DNA of 64,000 nt from an uncultured Bacteroidales bacterium (GCA_934667275.1 CAKULK010000001.1:186001-250000), one strand, 5' to 3'. Counted from the first letter of the stretch, positions 8,946-17,771 are shown. The notes: generated by a model not told the origin, from the letters alone. A program made the numbers and translations.

Positions 8946-9728
8946 ATGGTATTTTCTACAACGTTAGATGCCTTTTATAATTTCCTCTTTATTCTGGCTC
9001 TTGTGGGGCTGGTGGTGTTTATCACGCTGTTCTTTGTGGATGCGGGCTATGGCAAGATGCGCACAGAGAAATGGGGACCGGCTATAAATAATAAGGTGGG
9101 TTGGTTTTTGATGGAGATGCCCGTGTTTGTGGTGATGATGTATCTTTGGGCAATCTCGCCTGTGCGAATGGAGATACCGTACTTGCTCTTTTTCTTGATA
9201 TTTGAGTTCCATTATTTCCAACGTTCGTTTGTGTTCCCGTTCCTCATGAAGGGCAACAGCAAGATGCCCGTCACCATTATGGGGTTGTCGGTGGTTTGGA
9301 ACCTTATCAACGGTTATATTCAAGGCTATTGGTTGTTCCATTTGGCTCCGCAATACTCACCGTATGCTGTGAATTGGGTGACTGACCCGCGTTTCATTAT
9401 CGGTACGCTGATATTCTTTATCGGATGGGGCATCAACATACACTCCGACCACGTTATCAGACACTTGCGTAAGCCAGGTGACACCAACCACTACCTTCCC
9501 AAGGACGGTCTGTACAAGTACGTGACCAGTGCCAATTACTTTGGCGAAATCACCGAATGGCTTGGCTTTGCCATCCTCACTTGGTCGTATGCGGGCTTGT
9601 GCTTCTGGTGGTTCAGTTGTTGCAACCTAGTGCCGCGTGCTAACTCTATCTGGCACAAGTATCAGGAGGAGTTCCCCGACGAGTTCGATGCCAAACGCCT
9701 GAAACGCATAATACCATTCATTTACTAA
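8946..9728 (+). CDS. 3-oxo-5-alpha-steroid 4-dehydrogenase (5-alpha-reductase) family protein
   Basis: A 260-residue integral membrane protein with about six to seven helices. Its C-terminal half closely matches SRD5A steroid 5-alpha-reductases: YVTSANYFGEITEWLGFA corresponds to the NYFGE.EW active-site/NADPH segment. The ending, with RANSIWHKYQEEFPDEF then RIIPFIY, matches the family's last helix. SRD5A enzymes reduce the 4,5 double bond of 3-oxo-4-ene steroids to the 5-alpha form. The two following genes encode a flavin ene-reductase and an SDR, which fits steroid or bile-acid metabolism. An in-frame GTG at 8940 is an alternative start. Confidence 0.85.
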   Translation: MVFSTTLDAFYNFLFILALVGLVVFITLFFVDAGYGKMRTEKWGPAINNKVGWFLMEMPVFVVMMYLWAISPVRMEIPYLLFFLIFEFHYFQRSFVFPFLMKGNSKMPVTIMGLSVVWNLINGYIQGYWLFHLAPQYSPYAVNWVTDPRFIIGTLIFFIGWGINIHSDHVIRHLRKPGDTNHYLPKDGLYKYVTSANYFGEITEWLGFAILTWSYAGLCFWWFSCCNLVPRANSIWHKYQEEFPDEFDAKRLKRIIPFIY

Positions 9729-9735
9729 CCGAGAC

Positions 9736-9782
9736 AATGAAGAATGGCACCTCTCCAAGACGAGGACTTGCCATTCTTCATT
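9736..9782. other. long hairpin between 5-alpha-reductase and flavin reductase genes
   Basis: AATGAAGAATGGCA (9736-9749) pairs perfectly with TGCCATTCTTCATT (9769-9782), and an inner CCTC/GAGG can extend it. There is no T-run, so it may be an mRNA processing or stability element rather than a strong terminator. Confidence 0.6.
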
Positions 9783-9807
9783 CTTAAATCTTCATTCTTA
9801 ATTACTT

Positions 9808-11088
9808 ATGGAGTCCAAACTTTTTACACCCTATCAATTGGGACCTATCACGCTGCGCAACCGCTTTATTCGTTCCGCGGCGTTTGAGAATATGTGTCAC
9901 AACAACACTCCCTCGCAGGAACTGCACGACTACCACGTCAGTGTAGCGCACGGCGGAGTAGCCATGACCACCGTCGCCTATTGCGCTGTGGACCTCAGTG
10001 GTGTCTCTTTCGACGGGCAACTCTATGTGCGTGACGAAGCACTCCCTGGCTTGAAGAAACTCACTGATGCCGTACATGCCGAAGGTGCGAAAGCGAGTAT
10101 CCAACTCGGGCATTGTGGCAATATGACGCACTTCTACACCTGCCATTGTATGCCCGTGAGTGCCAGCAACGGTTTCAATCTCTACTCGCCTACTATCCAT
10201 CGCCGTCTGCGTGTGGATGAGATACACCAACTCGTCAAGAAGTTCGGCGAAGCGGTGGACTTCTGCCGCGAAGCGGGTTTCGACTGCGTAGAGATACATG
10301 CGGGGCACGCTTACCTCATCTCGCAATTTATCAGCCGTCGTACCAACCACCGTCACGACGAGTATGGTGGCAGTTTTGAGAACCGTGTACGCTTTATGAA
10401 CGAGGTGCTTGACGAAGTCATGCTCCACGCCAAAGACGATATGGCGGTTATCGTCAAGACCAATATGTGGGACGCATGCCGTGGCGGTTCGGACATGGAG
10501 GAAGGCTTGCGCGTAGCGCGTGAGATACTCAAGCACAAGGTACACGGTATTGTCCTTTCGGGCGGCACGGTCAGTGCGTCGCCTATGCGTATCCTTGGCG
10601 GTGCTATGCCAATAAAGACCCTTGCCCACTACATGCCGATGAAGAGTTTCTGGTGGCTCAAAGCCGCACTCCTATGCGGTGGTGGGGCATTGATGATACC
10701 CACTGTACCTTTCAAGGAACTCTATTTCATGGAGCAGGCAAAACGCTTTCAGCGCGAGTTGAAAGATGAATTGGGCGACACCAAACTGATTTATGTAGGC
10801 GGTGTGCAGTCGGGTGACAACTGTCAGACCATTATGGACGAGGGCTTTGAACTCTTCCAAATCGCGCACGTACTCATCAAGGACCCAGACTTCGTCAAGC
10901 ACGTACAGGCTAATCCTCATTACCATGCAGGCTGCGGACGTTCCAACTACTGCGTTGGCCGTATGTACACATTGGATATGAAGTGCCACGAGTGCGTAGA
11001 GCGTGACGGTGAGCAAATCCCCGCCTGCCTCAAAAAGGAAATTGCCCATCTCGAAGCCAACGCTAAGAAGTCCATGGCAGAGAAATAA
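9808..11088 (+). CDS. NADH:flavin oxidoreductase (old yellow enzyme family), candidate steroid 5-beta-reductase
   Basis: 426 residues with the OYE TIM-barrel. The start LFTPYQLGPITLRNRFIRSA, the segment HAGHAYLISQFISRRTN and YGGSFENRVRF are family signatures. A cysteine-rich tail (Cys376, 382, 393, 396) resembles the iron-sulfur region of BaiCD and 2,4-dienoyl-CoA reductase relatives but with different spacing. The long FAD/NADH domain of those enzymes is absent. OYE-type enzymes reduce C=C bonds next to carbonyls, and homologues act as 5-beta-reductases on 3-oxo-4-ene bile acids. That role here is inferred from the neighbours. Confidence 0.85.
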   Translation: MESKLFTPYQLGPITLRNRFIRSAAFENMCHNNTPSQELHDYHVSVAHGGVAMTTVAYCAVDLSGVSFDGQLYVRDEALPGLKKLTDAVHAEGAKASIQLGHCGNMTHFYTCHCMPVSASNGFNLYSPTIHRRLRVDEIHQLVKKFGEAVDFCREAGFDCVEIHAGHAYLISQFISRRTNHRHDEYGGSFENRVRFMNEVLDEVMLHAKDDMAVIVKTNMWDACRGGSDMEEGLRVAREILKHKVHGIVLSGGTVSASPMRILGGAMPIKTLAHYMPMKSFWWLKAALLCGGGALMIPTVPFKELYFMEQAKRFQRELKDELGDTKLIYVGGVQSGDNCQTIMDEGFELFQIAHVLIKDPDFVKHVQANPHYHAGCGRSNYCVGRMYTLDMKCHECVERDGEQIPACLKKEIAHLEANAKKSMAEK

Positions 11089-11138
11089 AAGAAACACACC
11101 CTCATAATTCTTCATTCATAATTCATAAGTAGTATAAG

Positions 11139-11966
11139 GTGTTAAGTCTTGTAACAGGCGCGAGCAGTGGTATCGGTCTGCAATATGCCACTCAGTTAGC
11201 CCGCGATTATCATACAGACCTGTTGTTGGTCTCCAATCAAGAGGAAGAACTGCGCAAAGTAGCGGACGACCTCTCTGCGCAGTACGGCGTGCGTGCCATT
11301 GCGCACTATGCCGACCTCAGTCTCGCAGACGCAGCGGAGAACCTGCACCAGTACTGCCGTACAAACAACTTGCAGGTGGACATTCTCATCAACGACGCGG
11401 GCGTGTTCTTCTTCAATCCCTATTGCGAGACGTCCATGCGCCGTATCGAACTGATGCTCAACCTGCATGTTACCACGGTGGCGAAACTCTGTCGCCTGTT
11501 CGGTGAGGATATGATGCAGCGCGAACTCACATCCGATGAGCAGTCACAGCGTATCTGTGGTAAACCGCGCAAGAAAGGGTATATCCTCAATATGTCGTCC
11601 ATGTCCGCATGGATGGCAATGCCGGGTATTCAGACCTACAATGCCACCAAGGCGTTTATCTATAATTTCTCCAAGTCGCTTTGGTACGAATTGAAGCCCA
11701 AAGGCGTAAACATCACCGTCATGACTCCTGGCGCAGTGGATACTTCCCTTTTCGGTTTGGCACCCAACTTGCGCCGTTTGGCTGTCAATCTCACTGTCTC
11801 TATCCCGCCTGAGAAGTTGGTAAAGCGTGCTTTGCGCGCTATGTTCCGCGGCAAGAAAGCCGATATGCCGGGTGTTATCAACCACCTCTTCACCCCCATT
11901 CTCAAGCACACTCCTGATTGGGTTGTTTTTCTCGCCATCAAGTATGTCGGAAAGTTCCAAAAATAG
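11139..11966 (+). CDS. short-chain dehydrogenase/reductase, candidate hydroxysteroid dehydrogenase
   Basis: A 275-residue classical SDR. The cofactor loop TGASSGIG lies at residues 6-13, NDAG near 89 and the catalytic Ser in ILNMSSMSAW. YNATK supplies Tyr and Lys. The tail after 230 is longer and more hydrophobic than in minimal SDRs. It starts with GTG at 11139, because an in-frame TAG at 11130 rules out anything further upstream. As the third gene of the cluster it is best read as a 3-hydroxysteroid dehydrogenase that supplies or consumes the 3-oxo group, but sequence alone does not show this. Confidence 0.85.
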   Translation: MLSLVTGASSGIGLQYATQLARDYHTDLLLVSNQEEELRKVADDLSAQYGVRAIAHYADLSLADAAENLHQYCRTNNLQVDILINDAGVFFFNPYCETSMRRIELMLNLHVTTVAKLCRLFGEDMMQRELTSDEQSQRICGKPRKKGYILNMSSMSAWMAMPGIQTYNATKAFIYNFSKSLWYELKPKGVNITVMTPGAVDTSLFGLAPNLRRLAVNLTVSIPPEKLVKRALRAMFRGKKADMPGVINHLFTPILKHTPDWVVFLAIKYVGKFQK

Positions 11967-11999
11967 GGCATCCTCATCGTACAAATCGTTAGTGGATGG

Positions 12000-13679
12000 T
12001 TATAGGATAGGTTTAACGATATGATTCCGTTTGCGGCAGTAGAGTTTGCGACGCTTCATTTCGGGGTTATAGACAACAGGGCCACTTTCGTCCTCAGGAG
12101 TGCCGACATAATAGACATCAAAATCTTCTGGCCAGCCCCATGGCATCTGACGCAGTTCGTCAGCCACCACAATAGAATCCCACTTGCATAGGAAAATGAA
12201 GTCAGGCTTTAGCATAGCCGCTTTGTCAAAGTAGTGGAAGTTCTCTATCTGATGAAAGTTAGTGGCATTCACCGCATCGAAAGCATACAGGCAACAATAG
12301 TCGTACACCGCAGTAAACACTACCGATTGGCGGGGTGTGTAGTCGTACTGCTCAAGGAGGTCATACACCCTGTCCAAGTAAACCTTTTGCCTTTCCTCGA
12401 TGGCAAGTTCTGCAAAGTACTTGTTTCCGCGCGTGAAATGGTATGTATCATCGCGTTGGGCATACGCTTTTGCCACATTCACCAACGGCAGACAATACAG
12501 CAATAGTGCGGCAACGGTTACACGTTTCCAGTTCTCCGACGGGTAGAGGTATTCCCGCTTGAAGAACAAGAACAGCCAACCTGCTACGAAGCATGCCACT
12601 CTGCCACCCAAAGCGCAGTTGGTTCCCAAGGGCGCGATAAGCGGGAAGGCAAACAAGAACAAATGCAACCATGTAGCCTTGTTTTGGAAAGTGTGCCATG
12701 TGATGTGGCAACGATTAGAGAACAAGAACGGTATCAGCACCACACTGGATAGGAACATGGCAGGATAGGCTTGCGGCTTCACTTGATAGTGGTAGTATAT
12801 ACCTATCAAAGCAATATATGCCAATGCCGCCAAGTATTTGTTACTCAAACGGGTAGATAAGAAATACGCTCCCGTAAACGCCAGCAAGACAAAGATACAA
12901 TCCCGTGCGAACAAGCCATATTGCACCAAGAAACTCAAGCCATCGTAGCGGTAACCGCTCTTACCAATATAGCCTGCTGCAAAGCGCATTGCGTCCATCA
13001 CTTCGCGTATGTCGCACACGACAAAGTGCATGTATGCCACCGCCAAAAGCATACCGCATAGCCCCGCAGCCCACCAAGTGAACATCAGGCGTTTGTCGTT
13101 CCAATAGAGAATACCTATCAGTACCGCCACGCACAGCAAAAGTACCAATGCGGCAGGGATAATGATAAAACAAGCCAAGCCCAAGCATACGCCACAGATA
13201 GCGGCAAACAGGGCTTTCGTCCACGTTTTGCGGTTGTAATGAAACAACACAAATGCACATAATGCCCAAGCAAGTACGGCAGTCTGCATAGGAACATAAC
13301 TCAATCCTCCGCCAAAGGGGAAATATACCAAGTAGGTGACAGCCAGATACTTGAGGAACTTTGTCCTGTCATACACGATGGCTGCCGTTGTGGCAATCAT
13401 CAAGATAGTCGCCCATATCAAGATGCTCGCTGCCAAGTAGGAGGAGACCTTGCTTGTCAGGTCCAGATACGGGAACCAATGTATGGCGATGAGGTTCCAT
13501 TGCGATTTGCCTGTGATGACGCTCATATCGTACGCCTCTTGCAATTTCAACAGGAAATATGCCTCATCGTACGCGGTGAAGAAGCCGTATCGGAACGTAC
13601 CGACAGACAGGGCACTCAAGATAACCAATCCGATGATAATCAGAATATAGAGCCAATTTTGCTTTAAGATAGTCTTCAT
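12000..13679 (-). CDS. polytopic membrane protein, GT-C glycosyltransferase-like
   Basis: 559 residues with about 11-12 membrane helices and a soluble C-terminal domain of about 150 residues. After helix 1 comes AYDEAYFLLK, a DE-containing loop in the position of the catalytic acidic motif of GT-C enzymes (PMT/ArnT/GT39-like), which use polyprenyl-phosphate sugars. No family name is certain. The start overlaps the upstream GT2 gene by ATGA, making it the last gene of a GtrA-GT2-GT-C operon. That trio makes, flips and transfers a lipid-linked sugar in other systems. Confidence 0.7.
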   Translation of the reverse strand: MKTILKQNWLYILIIIGLVILSALSVGTFRYGFFTAYDEAYFLLKLQEAYDMSVITGKSQWNLIAIHWFPYLDLTSKVSSYLAASILIWATILMIATTAAIVYDRTKFLKYLAVTYLVYFPFGGGLSYVPMQTAVLAWALCAFVLFHYNRKTWTKALFAAICGVCLGLACFIIIPAALVLLLCVAVLIGILYWNDKRLMFTWWAAGLCGMLLAVAYMHFVVCDIREVMDAMRFAAGYIGKSGYRYDGLSFLVQYGLFARDCIFVLLAFTGAYFLSTRLSNKYLAALAYIALIGIYYHYQVKPQAYPAMFLSSVVLIPFLFSNRCHITWHTFQNKATWLHLFLFAFPLIAPLGTNCALGGRVACFVAGWLFLFFKREYLYPSENWKRVTVAALLLYCLPLVNVAKAYAQRDDTYHFTRGNKYFAELAIEERQKVYLDRVYDLLEQYDYTPRQSVVFTAVYDYCCLYAFDAVNATNFHQIENFHYFDKAAMLKPDFIFLCKWDSIVVADELRQMPWGWPEDFDVYYVGTPEDESGPVVYNPEMKRRKLYCRKRNHIVKPIL

Positions 13680-14398
13680 TGTTTCAGTGATTTATTGATA
13701 GTTCGGAAATCGTGGAGGGCGTGGATGCCGATGCGGAAGATACGCCGCATGTTGATGCTGTTGACGCCGCCTTGGCGGGGACGAAAGGTGATGGGGTACC
13801 ATGCGATACGCTCTTTGCGCTTGACCGCGATGGCTGACACTGCCACATTCGCAAGGAAGAAGTCGGTTGGTATATACTTCAACACCTCCTTCAAGCGGGG
13901 TACGCTCATCAGTCGGAACGGGGTGTTGGCATCCCGCACCCACACATGGAACATCAGCCACACCACCAGCCGCAAGGTCTTGGTGACAAACACACGACTT
14001 GCACCATCCTGCCGTCCGCCGCGGGTGCCGATTTGGAAATCGTATTCGTGGCGGTGCTCCCACATCTGCCAGAACTCTTCGGGTAGCGTTTGTCCATCAC
14101 TATCCGTCTGAAACACAAAATCGGCACCATGTTCGATAGCATACCGGTAAAGATACAGGACGGTGGCGCCATGCCCCGAGTTGGGCTTGTCGATGGGTAG
14201 CAGACAGGGATACTGCGGCTGCAACTGCTCCATAATGCGGAATGTGTCGTCCTTGCTGCCATCGTTGGCGATGACAAGGCGGGCGGTATTGCCCTCCGCG
14301 CAGATACGCTCGCAGACGGTATGCCACTGACTGATAACGGTTTGGATATTGTCCGCCTCATTATAGGCGGGCATAACCAGATAAACTACGTCTTTCAT
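13676..14398 (-). CDS. family 2 glycosyltransferase (polyprenyl-phosphate sugar synthase-like)
   Basis: A 240-residue GT-A fold enzyme. VMPAYNEADNI (8-18) opens the nucleotide-sugar site, IANDGSKDDT follows, and QTDSDGQ (about 97-103) is the DxD metal motif. It resembles dolichyl/undecaprenyl-phosphate mannose or glucose synthases but lacks the C-terminal helices of GtrB. The likely product is an undecaprenyl-phosphate sugar on the cytoplasmic face. It overlaps both neighbours by 4 bp (ATGA), a fully coupled operon. Confidence 0.88.
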   Translation of the reverse strand: MKDVVYLVMPAYNEADNIQTVISQWHTVCERICAEGNTARLVIANDGSKDDTFRIMEQLQPQYPCLLPIDKPNSGHGATVLYLYRYAIEHGADFVFQTDSDGQTLPEEFWQMWEHRHEYDFQIGTRGGRQDGASRVFVTKTLRLVVWLMFHVWVRDANTPFRLMSVPRLKEVLKYIPTDFFLANVAVSAIAVKRKERIAWYPITFRPRQGGVNSINMRRIFRIGIHALHDFRTINKSLKQ

Positions 14399-14802
14399 AC
14401 TTGTTGGGTTTTGAAGGTGATATATTTGTTAAGAAAGAATTGCACGAGGGCAACGATGACAATGGTGATTAGTTTGCAAATCAGCGGGTTAAGACCTGCC
14501 AAAGAGACCATGCTATATAGCAACCCCTCGCTGAGTGCCAAACCTGTGAGTCCTACTGCATAAAAAGTGAGAAAGCGTTGGGCGGGCTTGTCCTTGACGC
14601 GGAAATTGAAGGAGCGGTTGAGGAAGAAACTGCAGAAGATGCCGCAGTGGACACTAAGGATATTTGCCCACAAGTAGGGCATGAGGTCGAAGTGACACAG
14701 AAGGGTGTAGATGCCGAAGTCAAGGGCGGAACAGAAGCCGCCGATGAGTCCGTAGAGGATAAGGTTACGAAACCTAAAATACAGAGATACAATGGTTTGC
14801 AT
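14395..14802 (-). CDS. GtrA-like membrane protein
   Basis: 135 residues from MQTIVSLYFRFRNL, with four helices and the GtrA signature ILYGLIGGFCSALDFGIY, presumed to flip a lipid-linked sugar. The open frame continues upstream to 14943, but that part contains the terminator of the structured RNA, so I start at ATG 14802. It heads an operon with the GT2 and GT-C-like genes. The 560-bp region upstream is largely taken up by the structured RNA, suggesting control by attenuation or independent RNA function. Confidence 0.82.
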   Translation of the reverse strand: MQTIVSLYFRFRNLILYGLIGGFCSALDFGIYTLLCHFDLMPYLWANILSVHCGIFCSFFLNRSFNFRVKDKPAQRFLTFYAVGLTGLALSEGLLYSMVSLAGLNPLICKLITIVIVALVQFFLNKYITFKTQQV

Positions 14803-14839
14803 ATATCGTTTTCTATGTTGCAACAATCGGTAACAACAT

Positions 14840-14930
14840 AAAAAAAGCGTGGAAATCGACCGCTGTCGTTCCATGTATAGAGGCTCTCGCATTGCCTTGC
14901 ATCTTAGAACAGACAACGCGAAGCCCACGC
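14840..14930 (-). terminator. intrinsic terminator of structured RNA copy B
   Basis: On the minus strand GCGTGG (14925-14930) pairs with CCACGC, and GTTGTC..GTTC pairs with GAAC..GACAGC inside it. Seven T follow (14840-14846). It lies 38 nt before the GtrA ATG. Confidence 0.75.
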
Positions 14931-15236
14931 AGATATAAGCCATGTTAAAACGCCAATCTACACATATCTAGTCATACCCAAACGGGTACTGCACAGATAT
15001 GCACACGAAAACAAACGTGCCGAAGCACTCTTGTCACTGCAACAGGTACACGCCTGTTCTTCAAGCAGATTGGCGGAATATACTTATATCCCGTAGACGT
15101 CAATCGTTGCTATGCTCTGAAGATGCTTGAAATTTGCGAGATTTCTATACATCAGAACAAAGCGTCAATAAACGCCTTTTTATGTATATTGTGCGTGTGT
15201 TGTTATGTCGTATATGCGGCATAACACGCTCACTCA
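14840..15236 (-). ncRNA. structured RNA, copy B (~400 nt)
   Basis: The region has its own promoter (15243-15274), its own terminator and no convincing ORF. Its first ~150 nt (15236 to about 15083) match copy A at the left edge with paired changes in stems: the 5' hairpin GTTATG/CATAAC, GAAAT/ATTTC and GGGATAT/ATATTCC. The next part folds as a closed domain. CGCCAATCT pairs with AGATTGGCG and encloses ACAGG/CCTGT, GCAC/GTGC and ATATCT/AGATAT around TACCC/GGGTA. I saw no hallmark of tmRNA or RNase P RNA. It could be a free RNA or an attenuating leader of the glycan operon. Confidence 0.55.
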
Positions 15237-15242
15237 CAAATG

Positions 15243-15274
15243 CAAAAGTACTACAAAAATGGGAAATATGCAAA
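15243..15274 (-). promoter_or_regulatory. promoter of structured RNA copy B / glycan operon
   Basis: On the minus strand TTTG (15271-15274), 20 nt, TACTTTTG (15243-15250). Between this and the TolC stop at 15365 I see nothing else. Confidence 0.65.
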
Positions 15275-15364
15275 TGTTATTTGTAAATTGCACAAAAAGA
15301 GGACACAATGAACATCAAGTGAATATGTCCATTGTGTCTATGTCGCAGTATGATACTTTGCCTG

Positions 15365-16693
15365 TTAGAGGGTGCCGGCGTAGAAGTGGAGGATGCGGAG
15401 GCGGAAGATGTAGTTGTAGTAGGCTTGGAGATAAGCGGATTGGGCTTGGAGGTAAGTGGTCTTGGCTTCGCGGTATTCGTAAGCCGTGGCACGGCCCGCG
15501 TCGTACTTCTGCTCGGCATAGCGGAGGGCTTCGCGGGCGGATGACTCGGACTTGGCGGCACTGACCTGCTCCTGTTGGGCAGCCAAAGCGTTGTAGTACG
15601 CCTGGTCTATGTCTTTGCGCAGGTCTTTCTTCTGCTGCTCAAGGTCAAGGCGTGCGTTCTCTACGGCAATCTTCTGCCGTTTCACCGCGGTGGTGGTCTG
15701 AAGGCGGTCGTAAATGGGTACGCTGAGACTCAGACCCACTGTGGAACTGAAGTTGTCGCCCATCTGCTGCCCAAAGGCGGCATTGTCCGCGCCCTGCATA
15801 TCGTAGTAGCCCGTGCCGACAGAGGCACCCGCAGAGATAGTGGGCGAGTAGGCGGACTTATAGCCCTTCAATGCGCTTTCGTTGGCTTGGATGGCGTATT
15901 CGAGTGCGCGTATCTCGGGGCGGTATGCGAGTGCCTGTTGATAGACATCATCGTTGTTCGGCAGGAGCCCGCCTTGCAGTTCTTCGGGAGCCGGCTCGAT
16001 GATGTCGAAACGGTTGCAGTCGGTGAGTTCGATGGCTTGGGCAAGGTCGAGGAGCGAGAGGCTGAGGGTGCTACGCTGCTGAATGACAGCGAGTTCCTCT
16101 TTGGCGGCTTGTGCCTGCAAGGACAGCAGTTCGCCTTCGGCAAGGCGTTGTGCGGCTACGAGTGCGGAGTCCTTGCGGAGTTTGATTTGTGTGTCTTCGA
16201 GTTGGCTTTCCGCCACGCGGAGCAGTTGCTTGTTGAGCAATACCTGCAGGAACATCGTGGAGATGTTCATCTTGATATTCAGCCTGATAGCCTCGAGGTC
16301 GGCTTCGGAGGACTGCATGGCAGCCTTTGCCTGGTCGATGTTGTACTTCATCTGCAAGCCGTCGAAAAGGACGATGTTCGCCGAGAGGTTGAAAGAGGTC
16401 TGCGAGGAGTTTTGCGGGCGGCTGATATTGTCCGCGCCCGTGGAGCGTCCGAAGACCCAGTTCTGACCGACATAGCCGCTGATGCTCGGCGAGATATTTG
16501 CCTTGGCTTGCGTGTATTGGAGCCACTGGGAAGCGTATTGGTTGCCCTGCCTGCGGACAGAGAGACTGTTGGTGAGGGCGGAGTCAATACATTGTCCTAA
16601 TGTTAGTTCTATACAGAATGTGCTATGCGTAATGCACAATGCGGCAAGGAGGAAGAAGAGGCGTTTCATACACATCTTATTTTTGGTTGCCAC
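15365..16693 (-). CDS. TolC-family outer membrane efflux protein
   Basis: 442 residues with a signal peptide (MKRLFFLLAALCITHSTFC, counted from an internal Met) and the two-repeat OEP architecture of long periplasmic coiled coils, for example LEQQKKDLRKDIDQAYYNALAAQQEQ split by turns. It forms the outer-membrane channel for the efflux pump encoded upstream. The true start is probably the Met about seven codons in, next to the end of the adaptor gene, since the annotated ATG overlaps that gene by 17 bp. It is the last gene of the operon. Confidence 0.88.
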   Translation of the reverse strand: MATKNKMCMKRLFFLLAALCITHSTFCIELTLGQCIDSALTNSLSVRRQGNQYASQWLQYTQAKANISPSISGYVGQNWVFGRSTGADNISRPQNSSQTSFNLSANIVLFDGLQMKYNIDQAKAAMQSSEADLEAIRLNIKMNISTMFLQVLLNKQLLRVAESQLEDTQIKLRKDSALVAAQRLAEGELLSLQAQAAKEELAVIQQRSTLSLSLLDLAQAIELTDCNRFDIIEPAPEELQGGLLPNNDDVYQQALAYRPEIRALEYAIQANESALKGYKSAYSPTISAGASVGTGYYDMQGADNAAFGQQMGDNFSSTVGLSLSVPIYDRLQTTTAVKRQKIAVENARLDLEQQKKDLRKDIDQAYYNALAAQQEQVSAAKSESSAREALRYAEQKYDAGRATAYEYREAKTTYLQAQSAYLQAYYNYIFRLRILHFYAGTL

Positions 16694-17771
16694 GAATGAT
16701 GTCGCCCTGTTTGAGACCGGAGATGACTTCGATGTTCATACCGTCGGAGAGACCGGTGGTGATGGCACGACGGTCGAAAGTCTGCGTGACGGTGTCGGTG
16801 AAGAGTTGGACGAAGGCTTGGTCGCCTTCCATCTCCACGGTGGATTCGGGTATGGAGAGTACGCCGAGGCGTTCGGCAAGGACAATCTCGGCATTGGCAC
16901 TATACCCCGCGCGCACCACGATGCTGTCGGGAATGGACGCGGCCCCCTTGATTTCGAACATCATCGCCCCGTTCTGCTCCGTGCCTTTGGGCGAGATATA
17001 CTCAAGGCAGGCGGTGAAACGCCGGTCGTTGAGGGCTCCGATGAGCAAGTCCATACGCATGCCTTCGCGCAGTTTGCCCACCTCGGTCTCGTCGATATTG
17101 CCGACGAAAAGGAGGTCCTGCATATCGGCGACGGTGGCGATGGTGGTGCCGTCGTTGAAAGTGTTGCTTTGGATGACCGAGTTGCCGACTTTGACAGGTA
17201 CGTTGAGAATGGTGCCCGTGATTGTGGCACGAACTATGGTGTTGGTAAAGCCCTTTGCGTCAGCCTTTTGCGCCACCCCGTCGCGGGTGATACTGAGGTT
17301 GTCGATGGCGGCTTGCAGTTCCTCAAGGTCGGAGGCGTAGCGCAGTCGGGAGGTCTCGAAAGTCTCTTGCGCCACCACGCCCTGTGCGAGCAGCGAGGAG
17401 TCGCGTTGATAGACCTTGCGCGAGTTGTCGGCGTTGTATTGCGCGAGACGCACCCGCGACTCGGCAGCATTGAGTTGGCTCATGTCGGGAATGACCTTTA
17501 TCTTGGCAATGGCATCGCCCGCCTTGACCTTGTCGCCCGCCTGCTTGTAGAGTTCGGCGATGATGCCGGAAATCTGCGGCTTGATTTCGACCTCGTCGCG
17601 GGGTTGCACCTTGCCCGTGACGATGGTGCGCTTTTGTATGTCGCCCGTGGTGACGGTGATTTGTTCGTACACGACGGGTTCGGGGCGCGAACGCTGCCAC
17701 AACCAGACAAAGACACCTGCCACAAGAATGGCGATGACCGTCAGGATAATCCATTTCTTTGCTTGTTTCAT
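16677..17771 (-). CDS. periplasmic adaptor (HlyD/MacA family)
   Basis: 364 residues with an N-terminal anchor helix (WIILTVIAILVAGVFVWLW), then a lipoyl-type half motif GKVQPRDEVEIKPQISGII, an alpha-hairpin around residues 95-165, the second lipoyl half and a beta-barrel domain. This is the MacA/RND membrane-fusion layout. It would link the inner-membrane permeases to TolC. It is separated from the permease genes by 255 bp that carry an 11-bp repeat array, and overlaps the TolC gene start. Confidence 0.88.
   Translation of the reverse strand: MKQAKKWIILTVIAILVAGVFVWLWQRSRPEPVVYEQITVTTGDIQKRTIVTGKVQPRDEVEIKPQISGIIAELYKQAGDKVKAGDAIAKIKVIPDMSQLNAAESRVRLAQYNADNSRKVYQRDSSLLAQGVVAQETFETSRLRYASDLEELQAAIDNLSITRDGVAQKADAKGFTNTIVRATITGTILNVPVKVGNSVIQSNTFNDGTTIATVADMQDLLFVGNIDETEVGKLREGMRMDLLIGALNDRRFTACLEYISPKGTEQNGAMMFEIKGAASIPDSIVVRAGYSANAEIVLAERLGVLSIPESTVEMEGDQAFVQLFTDTVTQTFDRRAITTGLSDGMNIEVISGLKQGDIIRGNQK

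Noticed and set aside
14803..14943. N-terminal extension of the GtrA-like protein
   Set aside because: The extension lies across the terminator of the structured RNA and adds residues not seen in GtrA proteins; the internal ATG at 14802 is preferred.
14940..15080. Cobalamin riboswitch (GTCACTG resembling part of the B12 core)
   Set aside because: The B12 box and the rest of the conserved core are missing, and the downstream genes are not cobalamin-related.
15083..15187. Reading the structured RNA on the plus strand with GCGT..ACGC and CTTTTT as a terminator
   Set aside because: Both copies have a perfect minus-strand promoter at the same distance on the right side, and copy B has a much stronger minus-strand terminator.
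14840..15236. tmRNA or RNase P RNA
   Set aside because: Length would fit, but neither the tRNA-like ends of tmRNA nor the conserved GAGGAAAGTCC-type core of RNase P RNA is present.
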